A stretch of 33,379 nucleotides of DNA from Candidatus Avimonas faecium (GCA_904419005.1 CAJFQI010000026.1:1-33379); one strand, 5' to 3'. Counted from the first letter of the stretch, positions 14,235-24,629 are shown. The notes: generated by a model not told the origin, from the letters alone. Translations and numbers: made by a program.

Positions 14235-15263
14235 ATGGCAACCTATCCGGGGATTGACGTGTCTACCTTTCAAGGGGAGATCGACTGGCCGAAGGTCAAG
14301 GCTGCATCCATCCATTTTGCGATGATCCGGGCCTCCTACGGCTGGGAGGACCGCGAACGTCAGGTGGACGTCCGTTTTCATCAGAACGCCGAAGGCGCCG
14401 CGGCCGCCGGCATTCCCTTTGGGGCTTATCACTATTCCTACGCTACCACGGTTGAGGAGGCGCACGAGGAGGCGGCCTTTTTCCTGGACGTGATCCGGGG
14501 ATACCGGCTGGCGTATCCCGTGGCCTACGATATCGAGGACCGCGCTCAGAAAAGCCTCACAAAGGAAGCGGTGACCGCCATCGCGCGGGCCTGGTGCGAG
14601 GACATGCGCGCGGCGGGCTATTACCCGATGGTGTATTCCAATTTGAGCTTTATCCGCAATTATTTGACCGAGGAATTTCGTAAGGAAGAGGAATTGTGGA
14701 TTGCGCAGTATAACGATGCCCCTACCTACGGCAGCCCGTTCGGCATCTGGCAGTATACGAGTGGAGGCGCCGTTGACGGGATCGCCGGCCGTGTGGACCG
14801 CGACCTGTCCTATAAGGACTACGCCTCGCTGATCATGCAGGGCGGCTATAACGGCTTTGAAAAGCCCCGGCCAGAACCGGATCCCGATCCCAAGCCGGAG
14901 GAGGGTACGGTTACGGTGAAGGCGGGGGACACCCTCTCCGGTATTGCCGCACGGTACGGCCTGACCTGGCAGGAGCTGTATGCCTATGACGGTAACCGGG
15001 CAGTGATTGGCGCGGACCCGAATTTCCTGCTGCCCGGGATGGTGCTGCACGTTCCCTCGGCCGGCGGAGTAAAGCCGGTGCTGCGCGTAGGGGCGAGGGT
15101 GCATTACAGCGGCCGGCTCTACGGAGACAGCTACGGCGGCAGCCCGGGGCAGACGGTGGACGGCGATTACACGGTTACCCGGATTATCAACGGCCGCAAA
15201 GCCGGCGTGCTGCTGGGGCAGGCGGGCTGGGCGCCCGCCGACCAGCTGACCGTACTCGGCTAA
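14235..15263 (+). CDS. GH25 lysozyme with LysM and C-terminal SH3-like domains
   Basis: 342 residues from ATG 14235 (GGAAAGG upstream; an in-frame ATG at 14199 has no ribosome site). The GH25 muramidase domain spans about residues 4-200, with GIDVSTFQGEIDW at the start, PVAYDIEDRA as the catalytic DxE strand, and IWQYTSGGAVDGI...DRD at the end. A Pro/Asp linker (PRPEPDPDPKPEEG) leads to a LysM repeat, VKAGDTLSGIAARYGLTWQELY, then about 65 residues resembling a bacterial SH3-like wall-binding domain. No signal peptide is visible, so export needs another route or sporulation-linked lysis. It could be a phage-derived endolysin, but no phage genes are near. Confidence 0.85.
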   Translation: MATYPGIDVSTFQGEIDWPKVKAASIHFAMIRASYGWEDRERQVDVRFHQNAEGAAAAGIPFGAYHYSYATTVEEAHEEAAFFLDVIRGYRLAYPVAYDIEDRAQKSLTKEAVTAIARAWCEDMRAAGYYPMVYSNLSFIRNYLTEEFRKEEELWIAQYNDAPTYGSPFGIWQYTSGGAVDGIAGRVDRDLSYKDYASLIMQGGYNGFEKPRPEPDPDPKPEEGTVTVKAGDTLSGIAARYGLTWQELYAYDGNRAVIGADPNFLLPGMVLHVPSAGGVKPVLRVGARVHYSGRLYGDSYGGSPGQTVDGDYTVTRIINGRKAGVLLGQAGWAPADQLTVLG

Positions 15264-15372
15264 GCCGCCGTCAATCCCGGTAGAAAAGCACAAAGGGGCA
15301 CGCTGCAAGGGCAGAGGTGCATAAAGAAGTATTGCAAAAATACTGACCTATGCCAAGTGAACGGGAAATAAG

Positions 15373-15415
15373 AAAACTCTATGTGAATGGACGAACCATT
15401 TGCATAGAGTTTTTC
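15373..15415 (+). terminator. Rho-independent terminator
   Basis: AAAACTCTATG-tg-AATGG pairs with CCATT-tg-CATAGAGTTTT around a 5-nt loop, with one internal mismatch, and is followed by TTTTTCTTTT. It lies 110 nt after the GH25 gene and closes region B. A small AGTATT/AATACT hairpin occurs just before it at about 15329-15344. Confidence 0.8.
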
Positions 15416-15507
15416 TTTTGCTTATTTTAAATTTCAGCGTCCGCAGGATGCGCAGCCGTCACCGAAGGGGACGATCTTGGGGGCTTGGGGGTTATCCCTC
15501 AACAAGC

Positions 15508-15563
15508 GTTTTGGCGGGTAGGAAACCCGCCAAAACTGCAAAACATGTACATGTTTGCATTGC
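15508..15563. other. Structured non-coding DNA: 12-bp inverted repeat plus a palindrome; mobile-element-like
   Basis: GTTTTGGCGGGT (15508-15519) is exactly complementary to 15525-15536 around AGGAA. Directly after it, TGCAAAACATGTACATGTTTGCA (split here: TGCAAAACATG then TACATGTTTGCA) forms a near-perfect palindrome. The preceding stretch (15475-15505) is G-rich, with GGGGGCTTGGGGG. I associate such GTTTTGGCGGGT hairpins and G-runs with non-coding DNA of clostridial conjugative or mobilisable elements, near oriT/relaxase regions; this is memory, not proof. No relaxase or integrase gene is in the window. Confidence 0.45.
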
Positions 15564-15572
15564 TTGCCGGTC

Positions 15573-15601
15573 TTGAAACTATACGATTATTCGTATATAA
15601 T
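15573..15601 (+). promoter_or_regulatory. Consensus housekeeping promoter with an embedded operator-like dyad
   Basis: TTGAAA (15573-15578), a 17-nt spacer and TATAAT (15596-15601) give a near-ideal sigma-A promoter. The spacer is filled by the inverted repeat TATACGA-TTAT-TCGTATA (15580-15597), which overlaps the first bases of the -10 box, so a bound dimer would block RNA polymerase. The promoter is 30 nt before the HTH gene and should also drive the LysR gene. Confidence 0.75.
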
Positions 15602-15630
15602 AAAAGAAAAACGCTTTTGAGGGAGATCAT

Positions 15631-15831
15631 ATGAAAGGGTATCTATCCATTCGGCAAGCGGCGCAGAGATGGGGCGTGTCAGAGAGACGGGTTAATCAGT
15701 ATTGTTCCCAAGGACGTATTCCAGGTGCGGAAAAGTTTGGGCATTCATGGGCAATCCCCGCAGATGCCCAGAAACCTTCTGACCCACGGAGATGTCCATC
15801 TTCCCTAAAAATACGATCCGAGGAGGAATAG
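15631..15831 (+). CDS. Small helix-turn-helix (excisionase/MerR-like) DNA-binding protein
   Basis: 66 residues. MKGYLSIRQAAQRWGVSERRVNQYC..GRIPGAEKFGHSWAIP is a winged-helix fold of the excisionase/MerR type: a helix-turn-helix at about residues 7-24 and a wing ending in the SWAIP strand. The C-terminal 20 residues (SDPRRCPSSLKIRSEEE) look unrelated and may be a truncated or altered tail. GGGAGA lies before ATG 15631. It is 3 nt upstream of the LysR gene, so they are co-transcribed. Such proteins often regulate mobile elements; it might bind the dyad in its own promoter. Confidence 0.7.
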   Translation: MKGYLSIRQAAQRWGVSERRVNQYCSQGRIPGAEKFGHSWAIPADAQKPSDPRRCPSSLKIRSEEE

Positions 15832-15834
15832 GTT

Positions 15835-16737
15835 ATGCTGCTCAGGCAAATGAAATATTTTGTCGCCGTTATTGATTGCAACAGTTTTACAGAGGCCGCC
15901 GAACAGTGCTATATTTCCCAGTCCGCTATCTCCCAGCAAATCCAGTCGCTGGAGCGGGAACTGGGGGTAGAACTGCTCCATCGGGAAAACCGGCGGTTTA
16001 CGATCACACCTACCGGTCAGTATTTTTATTCCCATTGCAAGGCGATTTTGGGCCAGGTAGATGACCTGATCCGGGAAACAAAGCGCCTGGGCCAGGATAA
16101 AGAACTGCAGCTGCGCATTGGGTATCTGCGTTGTTACAGCGGGTTGGAGTTGTACCAGGCAGTAGAGGAATTCTCCAAGCTGTACCCGGAGATTTCCATC
16201 AATATCGTGGGCGGCACCCACGAAGAACTCTATGATCTGCTGCGTTTCGGCGGCGTGGATCTGGTTCTGAACGACCAGCGCCGGGCTTTCTCTAATCTCT
16301 ACATCAACTATGAGTTGATGCAATGCGGCTGCTACGCGGAGCTTTCCGTCAATCATCCTCTCAGCGGGCAGACTTGCGTCCGGCTGGAGCAACTGCAAAG
16401 TACGCCTTGTATCCTGATTGCCTCACGAGAGCAGCGGAACACGGAGCAGGAGTATTACCAGAATACGTTAGGCTTTGGTGGAAGCTATCTGTTCGCGGAT
16501 AATCTGGAAGAAGGAAGGCTTCTGGTTTTGAGTAATCGTGGATTTCTCCCAGTGGAGAGTGTGGGAACTTTGCCCCCTCCGGGAACTTCCATCAGGCGGC
16601 TGCCCATTTATCAGGGAGAGCAGCAGATCATGCGCAATTACTGCGCGTTTTGGCGTAAGGATCAGACCAACTACTACATGGAAGAGTTCGCGGATCTTTT
16701 GAAGAAATTGATGACCCAAGATAAGCAGGCCGAATAA
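15835..16737 (+). CDS. LysR-type transcriptional regulator (unit 1)
   Basis: 300 residues. The N-terminal winged helix-turn-helix covers about residues 1-60 (FVAVIDCNSFTEAAEQCYIS, then SQSAISQQIQSLERELG), followed by the linker helix and a two-lobed effector-binding domain from about residue 90. AGGAGGA lies 8 nt before ATG 15835. It precedes the reductase genes of unit 1, all in the same direction, but is separated from them by a terminator, so it is probably their regulator while transcribed from the HTH-gene promoter. The effector is unknown; most relatives respond to a pathway metabolite. Confidence 0.88.
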   Translation: MLLRQMKYFVAVIDCNSFTEAAEQCYISQSAISQQIQSLERELGVELLHRENRRFTITPTGQYFYSHCKAILGQVDDLIRETKRLGQDKELQLRIGYLRCYSGLELYQAVEEFSKLYPEISINIVGGTHEELYDLLRFGGVDLVLNDQRRAFSNLYINYELMQCGCYAELSVNHPLSGQTCVRLEQLQSTPCILIASREQRNTEQEYYQNTLGFGGSYLFADNLEEGRLLVLSNRGFLPVESVGTLPPPGTSIRRLPIYQGEQQIMRNYCAFWRKDQTNYYMEEFADLLKKLMTQDKQAE

Positions 16738-16762
16738 ACCAGCCCATCAAATTCAGAGTAGA

Positions 16763-16803
16763 AAGAAGCTGACAGTGGATGATAACTGCCAGCTTCTTTT
16801 TTT
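16763..16803 (+). terminator. Rho-independent terminator after the LysR gene
   Basis: AAGAAGCTGaCAGT pairs with ACTGcCAGCTTCTT around an 8-nt loop, with one mismatch, followed by a run of seven T. It separates LysR transcription from the reductase genes. Confidence 0.8.
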
Positions 16804-16902
16804 CACATAAGCTGGAGTAATAGAAAACCTACAGAATCCAGATTGAAAGAAAATCCCGCAAATCATAGAATAAAACTGACAAAAGATACCTTTTTGAGAA
16901 TA

Positions 16903-16908
16903 TATAAT
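16903..16908 (+). promoter_or_regulatory. Candidate -10 box for reductase unit 1
   Basis: TATAAT lies 22 nt before the AKR start in an AT-rich gap that follows a terminator. No good -35 hexamer is spaced 16-18 nt upstream, as expected if an activator such as the neighbouring LysR protein is needed. The call rests on position and the -10 sequence only. Confidence 0.4.
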
Positions 16909-16930
16909 ACATAGAAAAGAGGATTTGAGA

Positions 16931-17920
<990 letters not shown>

Positions 17921-17932
17921 GGAGGTGCCATC

Positions 17933-19033
17933 ATGAAAAACTTTGGTTTTGGCTTCATGCGTTTGCCGTTTCAGGGGGATCAGGTGGACATTCAGCTGGT
18001 GAAACGCATGGTCGACACGTTCATGGAGAACGGTTTCACCTACTTTGACACTGCCTACAAATACTGCCGGGGGCTTTCGGAGCCGGCGCTGAAAGCGGCA
18101 CTGGTAGACCGCTATCCCAGGGAGAGCTATGTGCTTACCACCAAGCTCTCCAACGAGTTCATGCGCAGCAAAGAGGAGCAGGAACAGGTCTTTGAGGATC
18201 AGCTGAACCGTCTGGGGTGCGAGTATTTCGACTACTACTTACTCCACAACCAGGGAGCGGTGAACTACAAGGTTTCTTTGGAGCTGGACAGCTTCGAGTT
18301 TGTCAAACAGAAGAAAGCGGAGGGCAAAATACGCCACATTGGCATTTCCTTCCACGACAAGGCGGAGCTGCTGGATGAAATCCTCACCGCCCACCCGGAG
18401 ATCGAGGTGGTGCAGCTGCAGATCAACTACCTGGACTGGGACAACGAGAGCATCCAGTCCCGCAAGTGCTATGAGGTGGCCAGAAAGCACCAAAAGCCTG
18501 TCATTGTCATGGAGCCCATCAAGGGCGGCACACTGGTCAACCTCCCGGAGAAAGCGGAGCGGCTTTTCCGTTCCTACAACCCGGCGGCCTCCAACGCCAG
18601 CTGGGCCCTGCGGTTTGCTGCCAGCCACGAAGGTGTAATGATGGTGCTTTCCGGCATGAACAACATGGAGCAGCTGGAGGACAATATCCGCACCATGAAG
18701 GGCTTCTGCCCCATGACGGAAGAGGAAACGCAGCTTTGCGCTCAGGCGGCACAGATTATCCAGGGCGCGCTTACCATCCCCTGTACAGGATGCGGCTACT
18801 GCACGGTGCAGTGCCCCAAACACATCCCGATCCCGGAGTATTTTGCCCTGTTCCAGCACGGCTACATGACCACCCAGATGGTCTACTACTACAACCTGAC
18901 CCAGACCCACCCCAAGGCCGGGGACTGCATCGGCTGCCGCCAGTGCGAAAAGCACTGTCCTCAGCACATTGAGATTACCCGGCATTTGAAGGAGATCTCG
19001 GAGAAATTCGACGGCTTTCAAGGCTGGCGGTAA
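17933..19033 (+). CDS. Aldo/keto reductase fused to a 2[4Fe-4S] ferredoxin domain
   Basis: 366 residues. The N-terminal 270 form an AKR barrel with Asp39 (YFDTAYKY), Tyr44, Lys71 and His105 (YYLLHNQG). The C-terminus has two four-Cys clusters, CTGCGYCTVQCP (near residue 283) and CIGCRQCEKHCP (near residue 330), each CxxCxxCxxxCP, so it should bind two [4Fe-4S] clusters. Such fusions are common in anaerobes and are thought to pass electrons between ferredoxin or flavodoxin and the barrel, but the reaction is not established. AGGAGGTG precedes ATG 17933. A closely similar protein occurs at 26776-27924. Confidence 0.9.
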   Translation: MKNFGFGFMRLPFQGDQVDIQLVKRMVDTFMENGFTYFDTAYKYCRGLSEPALKAALVDRYPRESYVLTTKLSNEFMRSKEEQEQVFEDQLNRLGCEYFDYYLLHNQGAVNYKVSLELDSFEFVKQKKAEGKIRHIGISFHDKAELLDEILTAHPEIEVVQLQINYLDWDNESIQSRKCYEVARKHQKPVIVMEPIKGGTLVNLPEKAERLFRSYNPAASNASWALRFAASHEGVMMVLSGMNNMEQLEDNIRTMKGFCPMTEEETQLCAQAAQIIQGALTIPCTGCGYCTVQCPKHIPIPEYFALFQHGYMTTQMVYYYNLTQTHPKAGDCIGCRQCEKHCPQHIEITRHLKEISEKFDGFQGWR

Positions 19034-19068
19034 AAGAAAAATCTGATCAAATCAAGCCCCATGGGTCC

Positions 19069-19110
19069 AAGCAGCCTTGACCTCCATATCAGGAGTGTCC
19101 AAGCTGCTTT
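19069..19110 (+). terminator. Weak hairpin after the ferredoxin-fused AKR gene
   Basis: AAGCAGC pairs with GCTGCTT, extended inward by TTG/CAA and CTCC/GGAG with bulges, followed by TTTC. The stem is imperfect and the T-run short, so it may only attenuate read-through before the separate promoter at 19150. Confidence 0.35.
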
Positions 19111-19149
19111 CGCATAAGCTAAACTAATCAAATACCCTCGAAAGTGAAA

Positions 19150-19177
19150 TTGCTGATTCTCTGATCCTGCTTAAAAT
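19150..19177 (+). promoter_or_regulatory. Promoter before the first flavodoxin, shared sequence with 30888-30915
   Basis: TTGCTG (19150-19155), 16 nt and TAAAAT (19172-19177). The surrounding pattern TGAAATTG-N19-TAAAATAGAA is the same, with identical spacing, as that before the SDR gene at 30951. Shared bases outside the hexamers suggest a common regulator or a duplicated promoter. Confidence 0.6.
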
Positions 19178-19209
19178 AGAAGATAGAAAACAAACAGGAG
19201 GTATTATCC

Positions 19210-19725
19210 ATGAGCAAAACATTGATTGTGTATTATTCCCGCAAGGGTGAGAACTATGTAAACGGCAGCGTGCGGAACCTGGCAAAAGGCAACACCGAGA
19301 TTGTGGCCGAGATGATCGCCGACATGACCGGCGGCGATTTGTTTGAGATCGACACGGTAAAGCCCTACGCCGCTGACTACTACACCTGCATCGACGAGGC
19401 CAAGGCGGAGCTGCGGCAGAACGCCCGCCCGGAGCTGAAGGCATACCCGGACAGCCTGGATGAGTACGACGCCATCTTTGTAGGCTACCCCAACTGGTGG
19501 GGCACCATGCCCATGGCCATGTTCACTTTCCTGGAACATTTCGACCTTTCCGGCAAACGCATCCTGCCCTTTTGCACCAACGAGGGCAGCGGTATGGGCT
19601 CCAGCGAGCGGGATCTGAAGAAGGTCTGTAAGGGAGCCAAGGTGGAAAGCGGTCTGTCCATCCACGGTGCCGAAGCGGCAAACTCCCGCAGCAAAGTGGA
19701 GACATGGGTCAGGAAGCTGGTGTAA
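19210..19725 (+). CDS. Flavodoxin (long-loop type)
   Basis: 171 residues with the flavodoxin fold: first strand and phosphate loop LIVYYSRKGENY, aromatic FMN loop GYPNWWGTMPM, and third loop FCTNEGSGMGSS. An extra segment of about 14 residues sits in the phosphate loop (ENYVNGSVRNLAKGNTE), so GNTE appears displaced from the YYS motif. The same insertion occurs in the flavodoxin at 29196-29702. It should carry one FMN and act as a low-potential electron carrier or as an NADPH-linked small reductase. AGGAGG precedes ATG 19210, in a unit transcribed from its own promoter. Confidence 0.9.
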   Translation: MSKTLIVYYSRKGENYVNGSVRNLAKGNTEIVAEMIADMTGGDLFEIDTVKPYAADYYTCIDEAKAELRQNARPELKAYPDSLDEYDAIFVGYPNWWGTMPMAMFTFLEHFDLSGKRILPFCTNEGSGMGSSERDLKKVCKGAKVESGLSIHGAEAANSRSKVETWVRKLV

Positions 19726-19727
19726 GG

Positions 19728-20105
19728 ATGGCTGTACGTTTACAGGTTTCCATCAATGGCACGGTTTTTCATGCCCGGTTAGAAGAAAACCCGCTGAATG
19801 CACAGCTGGTATCTCGCTGCCCACTTACACTCCAGATGCAAGCGCGGGGCGGCCATGAATACTATGGCAGACTGCCGGAATCCCTGCCGCAAAAGGGCTG
19901 TCAAATGATTTCCAAGACAAAGAGGAACCAGATCAGCTACTTTGATGGATGGAACGCTCTGTCCTTCCTCTTTCGGGACGCAGACATTTCTCCCTATGCG
20001 GTAGCGTATCTCGGTGAATTTGAAGAAGATGCCGCCTCCTTTCTGGAAACAGCCGGCGGCACAGTAACGGTTCGGCTGAAAACGGACACGGCAGAAGGAC
20101 GGTGA
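19728..20105 (+). CDS. Cyclophilin-like domain protein
   Basis: 125 residues from ATG 19728, two bases after the flavodoxin stop. VRLQVSINGTVFHARLEENP at the N-terminus, LTLQM, EYYGRLPESLP and ISYFDGWNALSFLFRD follow the pattern of the bacterial cyclophilin-like family, small beta-barrels that lack the usual prolyl-isomerase active site and often neighbour flavodoxins and reductases. No signal peptide. Its role is unknown. TAAGGATGG gives a weak ribosome site inside the upstream stop, so translation is probably coupled. It overlaps the start region of the next gene. Confidence 0.7.
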   Translation: MAVRLQVSINGTVFHARLEENPLNAQLVSRCPLTLQMQARGGHEYYGRLPESLPQKGCQMISKTKRNQISYFDGWNALSFLFRDADISPYAVAYLGEFEEDAASFLETAGGTVTVRLKTDTAEGR

Positions 20106-20110
20106 ACGAT

Positions 20111-20479
20111 ATGGATGATCGGGAAGCTGTCGAGGCGTGTTACCGCAGGATGTACCAGGGCATGGTGGAAAAAGAAGAATCCATTCTGCGGGAGGTGCTG
20201 GCGCCGGAGTTTGTGCTGATCCACATGACCGGGATGCGCCAGCCTCTGGAGGCGTTCATCCAAGCCGTTCAGAACGGCACTTTGAATTACAGCTCTGCAC
20301 GCCACCAGAAAATCATCGTTGATCTGGATGGAGAGCATGGAAAGTTGACGGGGCAGAGCCTGGTACACGCCGCTGTCTTTGGCGGCGGCTGGCATACCTG
20401 GCGGCTGCAGCTTGTATGCCATCTGGTAAAGCAGGATGACAGGTGGAAAATTACAGAGGCAAGAGCCTCTACCTACTAA
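20111..20479 (+). CDS. SnoaL/NTF2-like fold protein (DUF4440-like)
   Basis: 122 residues. AVEACYRRMYQGMVEKEESILREVLAPEFVLIHMTG followed by three strands (YSSARHQKIIVDL, LTGQSLVHAAVFGG, TWRLQLVCHLVKQDDRWKITEA) matches the NTF2-like/SnoaL small-barrel fold, used for isomerases, dehydratases and binding proteins. The C-terminal RWKI is a family hallmark. AAGGACGG lies before ATG 20111; a GTG at 20102 overlapping the previous stop is an alternative. The 16-nt gap to the next flavodoxin gene supports an operon. The substrate is not predictable. Confidence 0.7.
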   Translation: MDDREAVEACYRRMYQGMVEKEESILREVLAPEFVLIHMTGMRQPLEAFIQAVQNGTLNYSSARHQKIIVDLDGEHGKLTGQSLVHAAVFGGGWHTWRLQLVCHLVKQDDRWKITEARASTY

Positions 20480-20495
20480 GAAAGGAAGAAAAGCA

Positions 20496-21020
20496 ATGGC
20501 AAAGATTGCAGTTGTGTATTATTCCCTGAAGGGCGAGACCATCGCTCCGGGGATGAAAATTGTCAATCTCGAAAAAGGGCATACCGCTGCCGCTGCGGAG
20601 TTTATCGGGCAGGCGGTTGGCGGCGATCTTATAGAACTGGAGACGGTGAAGTCCTATAACCCAGATCACATGAAGATGATCTACGAGGCAAAAGAGGAGC
20701 TGGACAAAGGCATCCGGCCCGCACTGAAAGAATGCCCGGACATCAGCGAATACGACGTGATCTTTCTGGGCTTCCCCAACTGGTGGAATACCTTACCTAT
20801 GCCGGTGGTGACCTTTTTGGAGCAGTGCAGCTGGGGTGGAAAAAAGATCATTCCCTTTGTGACCAGCGGCGGAAGTGGCTTTGGCAGAAGCCTGGAGGAT
20901 TTGAAGAAGTATGCTCCCGGTGCACAGATCCTCCCCGGCGGGGAATTTTTAGGGCATGAAGTGGAACAATCGGAGGCCGGCATCAGCCAGTGGGCTCAGA
21001 GCGCGGTTCAAAATCTGTAA
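20496..21020 (+). CDS. Flavodoxin (divergent long-loop type)
   Basis: 174 residues. AVVYYSLKGETIAPGMK starts the phosphate-loop region; an insertion like that in the 19210 protein separates it from GHTAAAAEF, in which the usual GNT has become GHT. The aromatic loop is GFPNWWNTLPM and the third loop FVTSGGSGFGRS. AAGGAAG precedes ATG 20496. Second flavodoxin of unit 1, only about 770 nt after the first but clearly different in sequence, so the two probably serve different partners. FMN binding is expected. Confidence 0.88.
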   Translation: MAKIAVVYYSLKGETIAPGMKIVNLEKGHTAAAAEFIGQAVGGDLIELETVKSYNPDHMKMIYEAKEELDKGIRPALKECPDISEYDVIFLGFPNWWNTLPMPVVTFLEQCSWGGKKIIPFVTSGGSGFGRSLEDLKKYAPGAQILPGGEFLGHEVEQSEAGISQWAQSAVQNL

Positions 21021-21031
21021 GGAGGATTACT

Positions 21032-21916
21032 ATGGAAAAATCAAAAGTATATTTTACAAAAGAGATCACGCCAGAGAGCCTCGTGAAAATCTATGAGGCC
21101 CTTGGCGTGGAACTGAAAGGTAAGGTTGGCGTGAAGATCTCCACCGGCGAGCCCGGCGGGAACAACTACCTGCACCCGGAACTCATCGGCAAATTGGTGA
21201 AACAGTTGAACGGCACCATCATTGAGTGCTGCACTGCCTATGCGGGCCGGCGGATGGACCCGAAAGAACACTGGAAGGCAATCGAAGAACACGGCTTTAA
21301 GGCCATGGCCCCCTGCGACATCATGGACGAGTTCGGGGAGATGGAGATTCCGGTGGAGAACGGTTTCCATCTGGATAAAGATATTGTGGGGGAACATCTG
21401 GCAGACTATGATTCCATTCTTGTGCTTTCCCACTTCAAAGGCCACGCAATGGGCGGCTTCGGCGGGGCGCTAAAGAATATCTCCATCGGCATTGGCTCCA
21501 CCCACGGCAAGACTTATATCCACACCGCCGGCGTGACCACCAACGCGGCGGAACTGTTCCAGAAGCTCCCGCCCCAGGATCATTTCCTGGAGTCAATGGC
21601 CGATGCCTGCAAGGCGGTCATCGTCTATAAAGGAGCGGAAAATATGCTCTATATCAATGTGGCCAACCGGCTTTCGGTGGACTGCGACTGCGATTCCCAT
21701 CCGGCAGAGCCGGAAATGGCGGATCTGGGCATTTTCGCCTCTGTGGATCCGGTGGCGGTGGATCAGGCTTGCTATGACGCGGTGGTCAATTCCCCTGACC
21801 CCGGCAAAAAGGCGCTGATCGAACGCATGGATTCCCGTCACGGCATCCACACGGTGGAAGCGGCGGCAGAGCATGGTCTGGGAAGCCGTGACTATGAAAT
21901 TGTCGCTTTGGATTAA
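21032..21916 (+). CDS. DUF362 family protein
   Basis: 294 residues. VKISTGEPGGNNYLHPELIG, SHFKGHAMGGFGGALKNISIG and DLGIFASVDPVAVDQACYDAV are typical of DUF362, a family of putative Fe-S centre proteins. This version lacks the ferredoxin-type CxxCxxCxxxCP found in longer members; a CDCDSHP motif and CC at ECCTAY are the notable cysteines. The strong GGAGG lies 7 nt before ATG 21032, 11 nt after the flavodoxin stop. The activity is not established; a reductase or redox-cofactor role fits the neighbours. Confidence 0.8.
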   Translation: MEKSKVYFTKEITPESLVKIYEALGVELKGKVGVKISTGEPGGNNYLHPELIGKLVKQLNGTIIECCTAYAGRRMDPKEHWKAIEEHGFKAMAPCDIMDEFGEMEIPVENGFHLDKDIVGEHLADYDSILVLSHFKGHAMGGFGGALKNISIGIGSTHGKTYIHTAGVTTNAAELFQKLPPQDHFLESMADACKAVIVYKGAENMLYINVANRLSVDCDCDSHPAEPEMADLGIFASVDPVAVDQACYDAVVNSPDPGKKALIERMDSRHGIHTVEAAAEHGLGSRDYEIVALD

Positions 21917-21931
21917 GGGAGGGGAAGCATC

Positions 21932-23685
<1,754 letters not shown>

Positions 23686-23693
23686 AAAGCCAG

Positions 23694-24572
23694 CTACTTT
23701 TGAATGAGCGAAAGAAATTTCAAAACATCATCGCCCGCATATTTTGCATACAGAATCCCATAAGGTACCGCAAAATCCCAAGCAACAGGCAATGTTACCA
23801 GTCCCGGGTGGACATCCTGCCAGCACTCCAGGGTCAGCATCACGTTCTGGGTCTGGGCGCAGCGGTTGAACACCTCCATATCATAAAATTGGGGGGTGTC
23901 CTCTATGTGGATCTCCGGATGTTGCTCTACTTCATCCCGAACTGTATCGATTGCGGAAGAATCCCCACGCTTTACCATCATCAGTGTCTGACCATATATG
24001 TCCTCTATGGTCAGACGGTCTTTTTGTGCCAGCGGATGCTCACGGGCTACGGCGCAGCAAACACGATACACTCCAAGTTGTTTGAAATTGCAAAGCTCCA
24101 GCCAATCTGTCGAATCGCAGGCAGCGACCAAAAAATCGTATTTATCACCCAGCGCGGCAACCTCGGACAGGATGCTTGTATGAGAATCATCAAAAGGAAC
24201 AACGTGCAGTCTGTATCCCGGGAAGGCCTGGTTCACCTGATACCATAAATCCATAAACGGTTTGCAAGGATTGAGCAGCGAACTTCCAATACAAAAAGTC
24301 GTTGCAGCAATTTGCTCCTGTTGTTTGGCCTCTTCGATTGCTTTGGTCGAATAATCAAACAGGTATTTAGCGTGGCGATAAATGACCTGTCCGGCCGCAG
24401 TCAAGCGGAGGCCCTGGTTGTTGCGGTCAAACAGTTTTATATTCAAATGGTTCTCCAAAGTGTTGATCTGTTTCATAACGGATGGCGGTGAGATATAGAG
24501 CCGTTCAGACGCCTTGTTAAAACTTCCGCAGTCCGCCACACAAACGAATGCTTTGAGATGTGGGTTATACAT
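23694..24572 (-). CDS. LysR-type transcriptional regulator (unit 2)
   Basis: 292 residues from the ATG at 24572 (MYNPHLKAFVCVADCGSFNK), chosen because GGAGG lies about 8 nt upstream; an in-frame ATG at 24593 would add seven residues. The helix-turn-helix spans about residues 15-45 (KASERLYISPPSVMKQINTLE), then the linker helix and effector domain. It is divergent from the iron-ADH-like gene at 24687, the classic LysR arrangement, with a T-N11-A box between them. It shares little detail with the LysR protein at 15835, so the two are not recent copies. Confidence 0.9.
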   Translation of the reverse strand: MYNPHLKAFVCVADCGSFNKASERLYISPPSVMKQINTLENHLNIKLFDRNNQGLRLTAAGQVIYRHAKYLFDYSTKAIEEAKQQEQIAATTFCIGSSLLNPCKPFMDLWYQVNQAFPGYRLHVVPFDDSHTSILSEVAALGDKYDFLVAACDSTDWLELCNFKQLGVYRVCCAVAREHPLAQKDRLTIEDIYGQTLMMVKRGDSSAIDTVRDEVEQHPEIHIEDTPQFYDMEVFNRCAQTQNVMLTLECWQDVHPGLVTLPVAWDFAVPYGILYAKYAGDDVLKFLSLIQK

Positions 24573-24589
24573 TGGTTCATCCTCCATTC

Positions 24590-24610
24590 GCATTACATTT
24601 TAGTTAATGC
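24590..24610. promoter_or_regulatory. LysR recognition box (T-N11-A dyad)
   Basis: GCATTA-cattttagt-TAATGC is a perfect 6-bp inverted repeat containing T(24594)-N11-A(24606), the LysR-family consensus. A second dyad, GATGTT-ac-AACATC, follows at 24611-24624. The centre (24600) lies about 65 nt before the start site predicted from the -10 at 24653-24658, the normal position of a LysR regulatory site. Confidence 0.7.
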
Positions 24611-24629
24611 GATGTTACAACATCCATTC

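Noticed and set aside
13525-14257. Rightward frames of 76-175 codons between the two wall hydrolases
   Set aside because: They overlap the leftward gene pair with good ribosome sites and encode compositionally odd sequences.
14235-15263. Prophage remnant around the GH25 lysozyme
   Set aside because: No holin, tail, portal, terminase or phage integrase gene is nearby.
14211-15308. 365-codon leftward frame opposite the GH25 gene
   Set aside because: It is a shadow of the lysozyme gene, with no motif.
15421-15507. Possible remnant coding sequence on either strand just before the mobile-like hairpin
   Set aside because: Only about 25 codons are open in each direction, with no start or family that I can name.
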